A stretch of DNA of 64,000 bases from Deltaproteobacteria bacterium IMCC39524 (GCA_029667085.1 JARUHJ010000001.1:1-64000); one strand, 5' to 3'. Positions 9,007 to 19,769 are shown, counted from the stretch's first letter. Notes: generated by a model from the letters alone, not told the origin. Numbers and translations are program-made.

Positions 9007-12000
9007 TTGTTCTGGCCGATGGGCTCATCAACAAACATGTCTTTTCTATTCTCACTGAAACGCGCTTTAACTGTTAACTTCCTGGTGGTTGCCGCTGTTC
9101 CTGTTCTCCTCTTTGGTCTGTTCACTATTCAACTGATTTCCAGTCATCAGCTTGATGGTGTGCGTGAGCGCAATGCTACGCAAGCCAGAAGCATCGCTGA
9201 CGAGGTGGATTCCTTCCTTCTGGAAGTCCGATCGGACTTGCGGCACGTTGAGCAGGTCCTTTCTACAAAAGAGATTTTACAGCCAGGCCGCGCTGATGAT
9301 TTTCTTGCCAACATGGTTCGTAACTCCCGCTTCTTTGAGTCCATTTACCTGCTTGATGATCAGTATAGAGTGGTTAGCCTCGGCGTGTTGCCTAAATTGC
9401 TGGCACGAAGTGAAGACTTCATTGGCCTGGATTTTTCCGGCCATCAGCTTTTTCGGTCTGGCGAAGATTTAAAAATGCCAGTCTGGAGTAATACTTTTGT
9501 CTCCCTGGTGACAGGTGAACCCTCTGTGACCCTTGGGGTGCCAATGCCTGGAGGCTTTCTGCTCGGGAATATCCGTTTGAGCAGCCTTGGAAAATTACTG
9601 CAAAGATACTCTAGTGCCGGTATTGAAGTTTCGATCATTGACCAGGGCGGTACCCTGGTCGCTCATAATGTTACAAAAAAGGCTATGCAGCGGCTTAACT
9701 TCGGTGGCCACCCTGCTGTTGTCTCGGCCATGGAGGGTGTTGAGTCGACCCGCGAATTCAAACAAGGGCCATTGCATAACCTTGAGAGCGTCAGCCCGGT
9801 TTTGACCTCGGGCTGGGTTGTTTGGGTTGGCCTTGATATGCATTTCATCCTGGCTCCGATCAATGATATTCGCGACTTGCTTATCTTTTTTATGGTCATT
9901 GCTGTCTCTCTGGCCAGCATTATTGCTCTCTTCAATGTTCAGCGTCTGATGACACCTTTGATTGCCTTGGGTGACCGTACCAAGCTGATTGCAGATGGAC
10001 TTTATGATTTCCGCTTTCGTCCCTCGGGGTTTGTTGAGATCGATGAACTCGCCAATCAGATTGCGAGCATGACTCACGCCATCAAAATGCGTGAGGAGTC
10101 AATCGTCACCAATGAACAGCGCTTTCGTGATCTGGTCAACTCGATCGATGGCATTGTCTGGGAGATGGAATATCCTTCGTTTCGTTTCTTGTTTGTCAGT
10201 AAACAGGCAGAGACTATTCTCGGTTATCCCTTGCAGGACTGGTATGAAGTAGAGTCCTTCTGGGAACAGAAGACACATGCCGAGGATCTGGCCCAGGCGA
10301 AATCCTACTGCCAGTTGATGTCAGAAAAGCATGAAGATCATGACTTTGAATATCGCATGATCGCTGCTGACGGCCGGATTGTCTGGATCCGCGATCTGGT
10401 CACAGTGGTTGTTGAGGACTGTCGTCCCGTCCGCCTGCTCGGGGTTATGATTGATGTCACAGAGCAGAAGGAACTGCTGGATGATTTGAGCCGCAGTGAA
10501 CAAAATTACAGGGAGATTTTTAACGCAACCAGCGATGCCATCTTTATCCACGATTCAGAAACAGGCCAGGTCCTGGACGTGAATCAATCGATGCTGAAAA
10601 TGCATAACACGACCTACGAGGCCGCTCTTGTCGGCGGTATGGAAGCGATCAGCCAGGGCGAGGGTCCCTACAGCATGGAAGCGGCCAAACTCAAATTGCA
10701 GTTTGCAAGAGAACATGGCAGCTGTGCTTTTGAATGGCACTCGCGTAAAGCGACAGGCGAGTATTTCTGGACCGATGTCAACCTGCGCAGAGCGATGATC
10801 GGTAACCAGAGTCGCATCATTGCGACTGTTCGTGATATTTCTGATCGCAAAGAAGCGGCCGAAAAACTCCGGGAGGCGAATGAAAGCCTGCTCCTGCTCA
10901 TTAATCGCATGCCGATTGGCTGCATTTTCTGGTCACCTGAATTTACGGTCAACATGTGGAACCCTGCGGCCGAAGCGATCTTTGGTTTTACAGAGGAGGA
11001 AATGGTCGGGTGCTCGCCATTGGATACCATTGTTGCAGAAGAGCTGCGCGGCGAAATGCTAGCCCTGTGGCCCAGACTGATGTCGGGCGACACGTCCGCT
11101 CACAGTGTCAACGATAACCTGACCAAGGCAGGGAAAACCATTATCTGTGAATGGTACAATACCCCCGTAAATGATCTCTCTGGCGAGATCATCGGTGTTA
11201 TCTCCATGGTTCAAGATGTTTCAGACCGTAAAGCGGCGGAGAAAGAGCTGGAACGATACCGCCATCAGCTGGAAGACCTTGTCAGGCAACGGACTGAACA
11301 GTTGGAGAAAACCCAACAAGAGTTGGTCCAGAAAGAAAGACTCGCGGTTCTGGGGCAGCTGACGGCCACTGTCAGCCACGAAATACGTAATCCCCTTGGT
11401 ACTGTTGCAAATTCCCTTTATCTCCTCAAGGATGCCTTGCCAGGGGATGATTTTCCTCATCTGGCCAGACCTCTGCAACTGGCAGAGAGGAATGTTGAAC
11501 GTTGTGACAGTATTATCAGTGATCTTCTTGATTTCTCCCGCCAGCGTACAATTGAAAAAGAAGCCGTTGCGATTGATGAATGGCTTGCAGAACTCCTTGA
11601 TGAGCTCAGTTTCCCTTCTGACGTTAACTGTCATTGGTTGCTTAATTCTAAGGCTGTTGCTTTGGTTGACAGCGAGCGATTACGCAGGGTTATGGTGAAT
11701 GTGATTACCAACGCCCTGCAGGCTATGGATGAGGCCTCTGTGGTTGATAAATCCCTGGAGATTATCACCATGGCTGCCGATGGACGCTGTGAAATTAACG
11801 TGTGTGACACCGGGGTAGGGATGAGTGAAGAGGTTATGTCACGCATCTTTGAGCCGATGTTCAGCACCAAAAACTTTGGCGTTGGCCTGGGTGTTCCGAT
11901 TATTATGAATATTATGGAAGGGCATGGCGGTGGCGCGATCTATCAAAGCTCTCTTGATAGGGGTACGACTGTGAAGCTGTGGCTACCGTCCGTTCTGCCT

Positions 12001-12012
12001 CATTGGAAATGA
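9007..12012 (+). CDS. Multi-PAS sensor histidine kinase
   Basis: Membrane sensor kinase of about 1000 residues. TM1 is at about 22-44. An extracytoplasmic sensor (about 45-285, Cache-like) is followed by TM2 (about 290-310) and HAMP (about 312-362). Three PAS/PAC units follow (about 372-492, 497-618 and 628-745), and then a coiled coil (about 745-785). The HisKA H-box is ATVSHEIRNPLGTV. The HATPase domain has NVITNALQAMDE, DTGVGM and the G2 box FGVGLGVPI. There is no attached receiver, so the adjacent receiver (8564) is a likely partner. The start is uncertain: TTG 9007 has AGGCG upstream, while ATGs at 9019 and 9037 lack ribosome sites; MSFLFSLKRAL (9037) is a natural-looking N-terminus. Confidence 0.9.
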   Translation: MFWPMGSSTNMSFLFSLKRALTVNFLVVAAVPVLLFGLFTIQLISSHQLDGVRERNATQARSIADEVDSFLLEVRSDLRHVEQVLSTKEILQPGRADDFLANMVRNSRFFESIYLLDDQYRVVSLGVLPKLLARSEDFIGLDFSGHQLFRSGEDLKMPVWSNTFVSLVTGEPSVTLGVPMPGGFLLGNIRLSSLGKLLQRYSSAGIEVSIIDQGGTLVAHNVTKKAMQRLNFGGHPAVVSAMEGVESTREFKQGPLHNLESVSPVLTSGWVVWVGLDMHFILAPINDIRDLLIFFMVIAVSLASIIALFNVQRLMTPLIALGDRTKLIADGLYDFRFRPSGFVEIDELANQIASMTHAIKMREESIVTNEQRFRDLVNSIDGIVWEMEYPSFRFLFVSKQAETILGYPLQDWYEVESFWEQKTHAEDLAQAKSYCQLMSEKHEDHDFEYRMIAADGRIVWIRDLVTVVVEDCRPVRLLGVMIDVTEQKELLDDLSRSEQNYREIFNATSDAIFIHDSETGQVLDVNQSMLKMHNTTYEAALVGGMEAISQGEGPYSMEAAKLKLQFAREHGSCAFEWHSRKATGEYFWTDVNLRRAMIGNQSRIIATVRDISDRKEAAEKLREANESLLLLINRMPIGCIFWSPEFTVNMWNPAAEAIFGFTEEEMVGCSPLDTIVAEELRGEMLALWPRLMSGDTSAHSVNDNLTKAGKTIICEWYNTPVNDLSGEIIGVISMVQDVSDRKAAEKELERYRHQLEDLVRQRTEQLEKTQQELVQKERLAVLGQLTATVSHEIRNPLGTVANSLYLLKDALPGDDFPHLARPLQLAERNVERCDSIISDLLDFSRQRTIEKEAVAIDEWLAELLDELSFPSDVNCHWLLNSKAVALVDSERLRRVMVNVITNALQAMDEASVVDKSLEIITMAADGRCEINVCDTGVGMSEEVMSRIFEPMFSTKNFGVGLGVPIIMNIMEGHGGGAIYQSSLDRGTTVKLWLPSVLPHWK

Positions 12013-13420
<1,408 letters not shown>

Positions 13421-13448
13421 TTTAACAACCCAAAACTAGGACCAGAAG

Positions 13449-14336
13449 ATGAAAAAGCCAAGCGACGAAGAGCTGATCGAGGAAATTCGGCAGCGTTTTG
13501 AATCGAACCACAATGCTCTCAACGACATGCGCGCGATGACGCGCAAGCTGGAGTCGATGAACGAGAAATTGAAGGACTCCGAGGCCTTGAAGAGTCAGTT
13601 TCTTTCAAATATCCGCAACGAAATTAATAACCCCCTCTCCGCGATCATGGGCTTGTCCGGTCAGTTTTTTGACCAAGATTGTGATCCTGCCGTCTGTCGG
13701 AAAACGATCTGCATGATTTATGCGGAAGCTTTTAATCTCGATTTCCAGCTGCAGAATGTTTTTATGGCTGCCGAGCTTGAAGCCGGTGAGGCTGAAATTT
13801 CTTATGCGATGGTTGAGATAGTCAGCATCCTGACGGGCTGTATTGACAAGCTGGCCTATCGCATCTCGGAAAAAGAAATCGAAATTACACAGTCGGTTCC
13901 CGAGGACCTGATCTTCCCGAGCGACGCACAGAAGTTTGAAGCTGTCCTCATCAACCTGCTCGCCAATGCTGTTGAGTTCAATCACAATGGCGGAACGATT
14001 AATGTTGATATCAAGGAGACCCGCTCCGGATTGACCGTTACTGTGATCGATAATGGCCCGGGGATTAATCCTGTTGATCAGGAAGTCATCTTTGACCGCT
14101 TCAAACAACTTGATGTCGGTACCACCAAGGGGCACAGAGGTCACGGCCTTGGTTTGAGCATTTGCTGGTCGCTTGCCGAGCTGCTCGGTGGGACTCTGGA
14201 TCTGGACAGCCAACCCGGTAACGGCTGTCGTTTTGTGCTCTCCCTGCCGAGACCCGATGTGGAAGTCGCTGTGCACGCTAAAGACGGTAATTTTTTTCTC
14301 TTTGATGAGTCTGATGACGAGGTAGAGACGTTCTAG
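13449..14336 (+). CDS. Histidine-kinase-like protein with Asn in place of the phospho-acceptor His
   Basis: Soluble protein of 295 residues between cheB and cheD. The N-terminal 50 residues form a charged coiled coil with no membrane segment. The dimerisation/H-box reads FLSNIRNEINNPLSAIMG. Aligned with the usual FLxNxSHExRTPL it has Asn57 where the phosphorylated His should be; the following Glu and the Pro-Leu are kept. The ATPase half keeps the N box (NLLANAVEF), G1 (DNGPGI) and G2 (GHGLGLSI), so nucleotide binding is plausible. The C-terminus ends DDEVETF, close to the EFETF/EFETY tails of the two receptors here. I infer a pseudokinase acting as scaffold or regulator in adaptation. A sequence error at one codon cannot be excluded. 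Confidence 0.85.
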   Translation: MKKPSDEELIEEIRQRFESNHNALNDMRAMTRKLESMNEKLKDSEALKSQFLSNIRNEINNPLSAIMGLSGQFFDQDCDPAVCRKTICMIYAEAFNLDFQLQNVFMAAELEAGEAEISYAMVEIVSILTGCIDKLAYRISEKEIEITQSVPEDLIFPSDAQKFEAVLINLLANAVEFNHNGGTINVDIKETRSGLTVTVIDNGPGINPVDQEVIFDRFKQLDVGTTKGHRGHGLGLSICWSLAELLGGTLDLDSQPGNGCRFVLSLPRPDVEVAVHAKDGNFFLFDESDDEVETF

Positions 14337-14340
14337 ACTT

Positions 14341-14844
14341 ATGATGAGCCAGACCACAGGTACAGTAGAGACTCTCTCTCCAGCACGCCACTACCTTTAT
14401 CCGGGCACGCTTTTCGTGCACCGCAAGCCTCATTTGATCACAACGGTGCTCGGCTCCTGTGTTGCCGTCTGCCTGTGGAATCAAACCTCGCAGCTCGGTG
14501 GCATTAACCACTACCTTTTGCCACTCTGGAACGGTGAGGGGCTGCCGACTCCCAAGTACGGCAATATCGCGATTGCCAAGTTGTATGAAAAGGTCCGTGC
14601 ACATTCCAACCCGGGCGATAAACTGATTGCCAAGGTCTTTGGCGGCGCCTCCATGTGGGAAAAAACGGACGGTCTCCTGGCCGTTGGGCAACGGAATATC
14701 GATTTTGCCCTGGAAACCCTGGAAGCCCTCGGTATTTCGGTGGTTGCTAAAGATCTCGGTGGTCATCAGGGTCGTAAAGTCATTTTTAACAGTGGTGACG
14801 GTTCGGTTCTGATGAGAAGACAGCGGCCAATGGGCAAGTCCTGA
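14341..14844 (+). CDS. cheD: Chemoreceptor glutamine deamidase CheD
   Basis: Converts specific receptor glutamines to glutamates and in some bacteria binds CheC. 167 residues with the CheD active-site Cys40 in TVLGSCVAVCL, the catalytic His57 in GGINHYLLP, and GGASMW followed by GQRNIDFALETL. The gene begins 4 bases after the kinase-like gene (ATG 14341; a second ATG follows at 14344), so it is probably translationally coupled to it. No cheC is seen. Confidence 0.95.
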   Translation: MMSQTTGTVETLSPARHYLYPGTLFVHRKPHLITTVLGSCVAVCLWNQTSQLGGINHYLLPLWNGEGLPTPKYGNIAIAKLYEKVRAHSNPGDKLIAKVFGGASMWEKTDGLLAVGQRNIDFALETLEALGISVVAKDLGGHQGRKVIFNSGDGSVLMRRQRPMGKS

Positions 14845-14966
14845 CCCTGTTGGAGTCATCTGTCATTTCATACAAGTCTCCATCTTCAGCCTCCCCCCTT
14901 TGAGTTGACTCTCTTCTGCTCACGATGAAGAGCAGTGTGATACGTAAACCCTTTTCTCAAAATTCC

Positions 14967-15018
14967 AACGCCGGAACCGGTTATGCGGCAAATACATAAT
15001 CACGGGTCCGGCGTTTTG
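14967..15018. terminator. Possible bidirectional terminator hairpin
   Basis: AACGCCGGAACC (14967-14978) pairs with GGGTCCGGCGTT (15004-15015), with a loop of about 25 bases and a short T run after it on the plus strand. It lies between cheD and the convergent small gene and overlaps the last codons of the latter. Confidence 0.45.
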
Positions 15019-15190
15019 CATTTCCCCGGTTTAGTTCTGACCTTTTGGCAGATCGGTGCAATGGTTCACGTCGCTTCTTTTTACCTTGGGCTGTTTTCCT
15101 GGCGGTGACCCTGTTGTTGGCATGCTTACGGGGAAACAATTGACTGGTCGCTGCCAATAGAAAAGCAAACAACATAATGATCTCAAACAT
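14981..15190 (-). CDS. Small single-pass membrane protein with basic tail
   Basis: 69-residue protein, not recognised. The start at 15190 (MFEIIMLFAFLLAA) has a near-perfect ribosome site, AAGGAGGTCAAA, directly before it; the longer frame to 15226 lacks one. Residues 1-16 form a hydrophobic helix, followed by a strongly basic, presumably cytoplasmic tail (RKTAQGKKKRREP, AKRSELNRGNAKRR). It lies alone between cheD and acnB on the opposite strand. The composition fits a tail that could touch nucleic acid or phospholipid head groups, but no function can be assigned. Confidence 0.65.
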   Translation of the reverse strand: MFEIIMLFAFLLAATSQLFPRKHANNRVTARKTAQGKKKRREPLHRSAKRSELNRGNAKRRTRDYVFAA

Positions 15191-15351
15191 TTTGACCTCC
15201 TTCGTCTGTGATTTTGAGTAAAACACTATGTGTTGTCAGAATATGTCACGCTGCCGGTGTCTCAGTTTTGCGTTTTTTATTGTGACTAAACGAAAGAAAA
15301 TTGTGGTGAAATTATCTGTTGAATAAGAGGTAAATGAGGGTGGTTTGTGCG

Positions 15352-15380
15352 TTGACGGAGGGGTGGAAATCGTATACAGT
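15352..15380 (+). promoter_or_regulatory. Sigma70-type promoter of acnB
   Basis: TTGACG (15352-15357), a 17-base spacer, then TACAGT (15375-15380). The start would be near 15388, about 95 bases before the acnB ATG. Confidence 0.6.
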
Positions 15381-15483
15381 ATGCAGGTTTCAGCTCAGCT
15401 ATACCCTAAAATTTCATAAGAACGAGCACTTTATATTCGGTGGCGATCTTTCGCTGCTAACAACTTGATGAAGGAGAGAGAAG

Positions 15484-18015
15484 ATGATTGAAGCTTACTT
15501 GATGCATGAAAAAGAACGTAATGCCCAGGGGATTCCTGCGTTGCCGCTGACCCCTGAGCAAACTACCGGCCTCTGTGACCTGCTGCAGAATCCGCCTGCA
15601 GGCAAAGAAGAGTTCCTGATGAATCTTTTCACCGAGCGTGTTTCGCCCGGCGTTGATCCTGCTGCTGAAGTCAAGGCCGGTTTCCTGGCCGAGATCCTGA
15701 CCGGCGCGAAGAGTTCTCCCCTGATTGACAAAAAGCGTGCTGTTCAGATCCTCGGCACCATGATCGGTGGTTACAATGTTCAACCGCTGATCGGTGCTTT
15801 GAGTGATTCTGCTTTGGCTGATGAGGCTGCTGCTGCACTCTCCGGCATGACCTACGTATATGATGCTGCGGATCAGGTCATTGAACTGTCCAAGAGCAAC
15901 GCTGCGGCGAAAAAGGTTGTTGAAAGCTGGGCTGCTGCTGAATGGTTTACCAATAAGCCGGTCCTGGCCGAAATCATTAAGGTCAAAGTCTTCAAGGTTG
16001 AAGGTGAAATCAACACGGATGATTTCTCTCCTGCCGGTGACGCCTGGAGCCGTCCTGACATTCCATTGCACGCCCTTGCCATGGGTAAAACCCGTTTCCC
16101 AGGTGGTATCGAAGAGATCGCCAAGTGGCGTGCTGAAGGCCACCAGGTGGCTTTCGTCGGTGATGTTGTTGGTACAGGTTCATCCCGCAAGTCGGCTTGT
16201 AACAGCGTGCTCTGGTGCATCGGTGATGATATCCCGGCCGTTCCCAACAAGCGTCGTGGTGGCGTAATCATCGGTGGTGTTATCGCCCCGATCTTCTTCA
16301 ATACTGCACAAGATTCCGGCACTCTGCCACTACGGATGGACGTTTCCAATCTGAACATGGGTGATGTGATCACCATCAATACCGCAAAAGGTGAAGTCAC
16401 CAACGAAGCTGGTGATGTTGTCTCCACCTTCGAGATTAAGCCGGATACGGTTGCTGACGAGTTCCGTGCCGGTGGCCGGATTCCACTGATTATCGGCTGT
16501 GCCGTAACCAAGCAAGCTCGCGAAGCTCTGGGCATGGGCGAGACGGATATCTTTGCCCAGGCTGCTAACCCAACTCCTAAAGCGGGCCAGGGTTACACCC
16601 AGGCTCAGAAGATGGTTGGTCGCGCCTGTGGCGTTGATGGCGTTCTGCCCGGTTCTTCCTGCGCTCCGATCATGACTACTGTTGGCTCCCAGGACACCAC
16701 GGGCCCAATGACCGCTGATGAGATCAAGGAGCTGGCTTGCCTGCGCTTCAAATCTCCTATGGTCATGCAGTCCTTCTGTCACACGGCTGCTTATCCGAAG
16801 CCGGCTGACGTGAAAATGCACGCCAACCTGCCGAAATTCATCTCCGATCGCGCCGGTGTTCCCTTGCGCCCGGGCGATGGTGTTATTCACAGCTGGCTGA
16901 ACCGTCTGCTGGTTCCCGACACTGTCGGTACCGGAGGTGACTCCCACACCCGTTTTCCGATCGGCATCAGCTTCCCCGCCGGTTCCGGCCTGATCGCCTT
17001 TGCCGGTGCTCTCGGCTTTATGCCTCTTGATATGCCTGAGTCGGTTCTGGTGCGCTTCAAGGGGGAGTTTAACGAAGGCATCACCCTGCGTGATGCTGTC
17101 AACGCCATCCCTTACTGGGCCATCAAGCAGGGGCACTTGACTGTTCCGAAGAAGAACAAGGTCAACATCTTCAACGGTCGTATCCTGGAGATGGAAGGTC
17201 TGCCAAACCTGTCGGTTGAGCAGGCATTCGAGCTCACGGATGCTGCCGCTGAGCGTTCCGCTGCCGCTGGTTGTATCAAGCTCTCCGAGGAGAGTGTCTG
17301 TACTTACCTGCGCTCCAACGTTGCTCTGATGAAGAAGATGATCGAAGAAGGTTATCAGGATCCAGAGACACTACAGGGCCGCATTGACGCCGTCAACGAA
17401 TGGCTCAAGGATCCCAAGCTGCTCGAAGCCGATGCCAACGCTGAGTATGCTGCAGTAATCGAAATCGACCTGTCCGAGATCACCGAGCCGATTCTCGCTT
17501 GCCCGAACGATCCTGATGATGTCAAGCTTCTCTCCGACATCCAGGGGACCCCGATTCAGGACATTTTCCTCGGTTCCTGTATGACCAACATCGGTCATTT
17601 CCGCGCAGCTGCTGAGATCTGGCGCGGCGAGAAGTTCAACCCGAATGTTCGCACCTGGGTCTGCCCTCCGACCCGTATGGATCAGGATAAGCTGAAAGAA
17701 GAGGCTGTCTTCTCGGTATTCAGTGCCATGGGTGCCCGTCTGGAAATCGCTGGCTGCTCCCTCTGCATGGGCAACCAGGCGCGTGTTCCTGATGGCGTCA
17801 ACATGTTCTCCACCAGTACCCGTAACTTCGATGACCGCATCGGTAACGGTGCCCAGGTTTATCTCGGCTCCGCTGAGCTCGGTGCTGTCACCTCAACGAT
17901 GGGTAAGTTGCCAACTCCGGCTGAGTACCTCGCTGTTTACAAGGAGAGGGTTGCTCCTAAGAAAGACGAGATTTACCAGTACCTGCAGTTTGATGAGATG
18001 GATGGGTACAAGTAA
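15484..18015 (+). CDS. acnB: Aconitate hydratase B (bifunctional aconitase 2 / 2-methylisocitrate dehydratase)
   Basis: TCA-cycle enzyme interconverting citrate and isocitrate through cis-aconitate with a [4Fe-4S] cluster. 843 residues, close to E. coli AcnB (865). An N-terminal HEAT-like region (1-160) is followed by the swivel domain placed early, as is typical of AcnB (about 165-370, GEINTDDFSPAGDAWSRPDI and GDVVGTGSSRKSA). The catalytic domains come last. Cluster ligands are expected in FLGSCMTNIGHFR and the CxxC of AGCSLCMGNQAR. The ATG follows AAGGAGAGAGAAG. It is transcribed alone, with a sigma70-like promoter upstream and a strong terminator downstream. Confidence 0.97.
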   Translation: MIEAYLMHEKERNAQGIPALPLTPEQTTGLCDLLQNPPAGKEEFLMNLFTERVSPGVDPAAEVKAGFLAEILTGAKSSPLIDKKRAVQILGTMIGGYNVQPLIGALSDSALADEAAAALSGMTYVYDAADQVIELSKSNAAAKKVVESWAAAEWFTNKPVLAEIIKVKVFKVEGEINTDDFSPAGDAWSRPDIPLHALAMGKTRFPGGIEEIAKWRAEGHQVAFVGDVVGTGSSRKSACNSVLWCIGDDIPAVPNKRRGGVIIGGVIAPIFFNTAQDSGTLPLRMDVSNLNMGDVITINTAKGEVTNEAGDVVSTFEIKPDTVADEFRAGGRIPLIIGCAVTKQAREALGMGETDIFAQAANPTPKAGQGYTQAQKMVGRACGVDGVLPGSSCAPIMTTVGSQDTTGPMTADEIKELACLRFKSPMVMQSFCHTAAYPKPADVKMHANLPKFISDRAGVPLRPGDGVIHSWLNRLLVPDTVGTGGDSHTRFPIGISFPAGSGLIAFAGALGFMPLDMPESVLVRFKGEFNEGITLRDAVNAIPYWAIKQGHLTVPKKNKVNIFNGRILEMEGLPNLSVEQAFELTDAAAERSAAAGCIKLSEESVCTYLRSNVALMKKMIEEGYQDPETLQGRIDAVNEWLKDPKLLEADANAEYAAVIEIDLSEITEPILACPNDPDDVKLLSDIQGTPIQDIFLGSCMTNIGHFRAAAEIWRGEKFNPNVRTWVCPPTRMDQDKLKEEAVFSVFSAMGARLEIAGCSLCMGNQARVPDGVNMFSTSTRNFDDRIGNGAQVYLGSAELGAVTSTMGKLPTPAEYLAVYKERVAPKKDEIYQYLQFDEMDGYK

Positions 18016-18050
18016 TCGGTTTAAAACCGGTTGGTCAAAATACATGAACA

Positions 18051-18089
18051 CAGAAAAGGGTCGTCCCGATACGGGACGACCCTTTTCTG
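18051..18089 (+). terminator. Rho-independent terminator after acnB
   Basis: Perfect stem CAGAAAAGGGTCGTCCCG / CGGGACGACCCTTTTCTG around a 3-base loop, with its own T run inside the stem, typical of a bidirectional terminator. Confidence 0.9.
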
Positions 18090-18123
18090 TTGGCAATGAG
18101 ATATTTTCCCAAATTTAAAGTTT

Positions 18124-18153
18124 TTTCTCTGCGGCTTTGCCCCTCTGCGTTAA
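18124..18153 (+). repeat. Dispersed CTCTGCGG-CTCTGCG type intergenic repeat
   Basis: CTCTGCGGCTTTGCCCCTCTGCGT, a motif that reappears with variation at 29010-29036 and, inverted, at 28941-28963 and 52842-52880. The remainder of the acnB-to-18330 gap shows nothing else. Confidence 0.5.
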
Positions 18154-18329
18154 TACTTTTTTGTTTTAAAGCCTTTGAAATCAAAGCCCTGCTCAGAGCG
18201 ACGTCGAACGATACTTTCCTGTTTCTGCTTGCACTCCTGTGATTCCCCAGTTAGATTAATACATGGTGTTCCCCAGTGAATGCCGCAGACTGAGATCCTC
18301 TTCCTTAACCTTGATGCAAGGCTTCTCGG

Positions 18330-19769
18330 ATGTCTGAAGACAATATCCTCTTTCAACAAATCAAAAAATATTGTCGTCGTGATGTAGCGACTTGCGAGCC
18401 CGGAGATAGCGTCCTGAAGGTCGCCCAGATCATGCGTGATCTGCGCATCTCCAGTGTGATTATCTGTGAGGGCAATGAGCCGACCGGAATTTTAACGGAT
18501 CGTGATTTGCGTAACAAGGTCGTTGCCCAGGCTATTGACCCCCGCACGATTACAGCACGTGAGATTATGAATGCTCCTCTGCTTACGGTCAGTGAGAATG
18601 ATTTTATCTTCGAAGCTCTTTATCGTATTTCCAAGAATAATATCCATCGCATTTGTGTTGTTGACCAGGATAACCGCCTCTCCGGAATCATCACTGTCAC
18701 TGATATCATGCGTCTGCAAACCCACTCTCCACAGAAGTTGGTGCGTGATATCGACCAGGCAGCGACCCTTGAAGAGCTAAAGCTCTACCACAACCAGATT
18801 CAGGACCTGGTTATTCATCTGGTTGGAACGGGAGTGCCGCCCCGAGAACTGGTGAGGATGATTGCCCTCCTCAACGATCAACTGCTTCTGCGCCTCATAG
18901 AGTTGCTGCGAGCCAGACAATTTAGAGATCTTACCGATAAATTTGCGTTCATTGTTCTGGGCAGCGAAGGGCGGCGGGAGCAGACTCTTACGACTGACCA
19001 GGATAATGCCATTGTTTATGCTGACGATCTTTCTGAGCAAGATATTGCTGGGATAGAGGCTTTCTCCGAAGTTTTGATAGATTCACTCATAGAGATCGGC
19101 GTCCCTCCTTGTCCCGGCGGCATTATGGCCAAGAATGCATTCTGGAGGCGTAGCTTCAGCGGCTGGTGTGATGCTCTTGATGATTGGCTTTCGGTGCCAT
19201 TGCCGGACAATATTCTCAACAGCGGCATGTTTTTCGACCTTCGAACTGTTTATGGTGACATAAGTCTTGAAAAAGCCCTGAAGCAGAGGCTTGCCGAGCA
19301 CTTCAGCAAAGGCTCGATGTTCCTGACCCATTCGGCTGCCAACGTGAATCGCTTCAAACCTCCACTTGGTCTTTTTGGCGGCATCAAGGCTGAACAAGGG
19401 GAAGAACATAAAGGGCAGGTAGAGATCAAAAAGGCTGGAATCTTCGCGATTACCGAAGGAGTGAAAGCCCTCGCCATGGAAGCAGGGATCATGAATGGCG
19501 GTACCCGTGAGCGCATCCAGTCCCTGGTCGACAAGGGTGTGTTGAAGCGTAAATTCGCCGATGATCTCGACGCGAGCTACAACTTCCTGGTTTATTTGCG
19601 CCTGCGCTGCCAGGTGAATGAGATTCGGGCAGGTCGCGAGCCAAGCAACTACATCACCTTGAGTAAGCTCAACCACATGGAGAAAGGGCGTTTAAAGCTC
19701 TCGTTTGAAGAAGTCAATGAGTTCCATGAGTTCCTGAGAGTCCACTTTCGTGTTCACCTTCTTCGTTGA
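18330..19769 (+). CDS. CBS-domain / DUF294 putative nucleotidyltransferase
   Basis: Cytoplasmic protein of 479 residues. Two CBS domains (about 10-130) form a nucleotide-sensing Bateman module. They are followed by a helical linker and a GlnD-like nucleotidyltransferase (DUF294 N-terminal domain, about 150-290) with GSEGRREQTLTTDQDNAIVY, whose GSxxR and DxD/N features match the catalytic pocket. A DUF294 C-terminal helical domain covers about 315-475. Relatives are often called signal-transduction proteins; the modified target is unknown. No good Shine-Dalgarno is visible (ATGCAAGGCTTCTCGG precedes the ATG). Its 3' end overlaps the next lipoprotein gene if that starts at 19750. Confidence 0.85.
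   Translation: MSEDNILFQQIKKYCRRDVATCEPGDSVLKVAQIMRDLRISSVIICEGNEPTGILTDRDLRNKVVAQAIDPRTITAREIMNAPLLTVSENDFIFEALYRISKNNIHRICVVDQDNRLSGIITVTDIMRLQTHSPQKLVRDIDQAATLEELKLYHNQIQDLVIHLVGTGVPPRELVRMIALLNDQLLLRLIELLRARQFRDLTDKFAFIVLGSEGRREQTLTTDQDNAIVYADDLSEQDIAGIEAFSEVLIDSLIEIGVPPCPGGIMAKNAFWRRSFSGWCDALDDWLSVPLPDNILNSGMFFDLRTVYGDISLEKALKQRLAEHFSKGSMFLTHSAANVNRFKPPLGLFGGIKAEQGEEHKGQVEIKKAGIFAITEGVKALAMEAGIMNGGTRERIQSLVDKGVLKRKFADDLDASYNFLVYLRLRCQVNEIRAGREPSNYITLSKLNHMEKGRLKLSFEEVNEFHEFLRVHFRVHLLR

Noticed and set aside
18330-19769. GlnD-like uridylyltransferase identity for the CBS protein
   Set aside because: It shares the nucleotidyltransferase pocket motif, but lacks the HD and ACT domains of GlnD; DUF294 is the better match.
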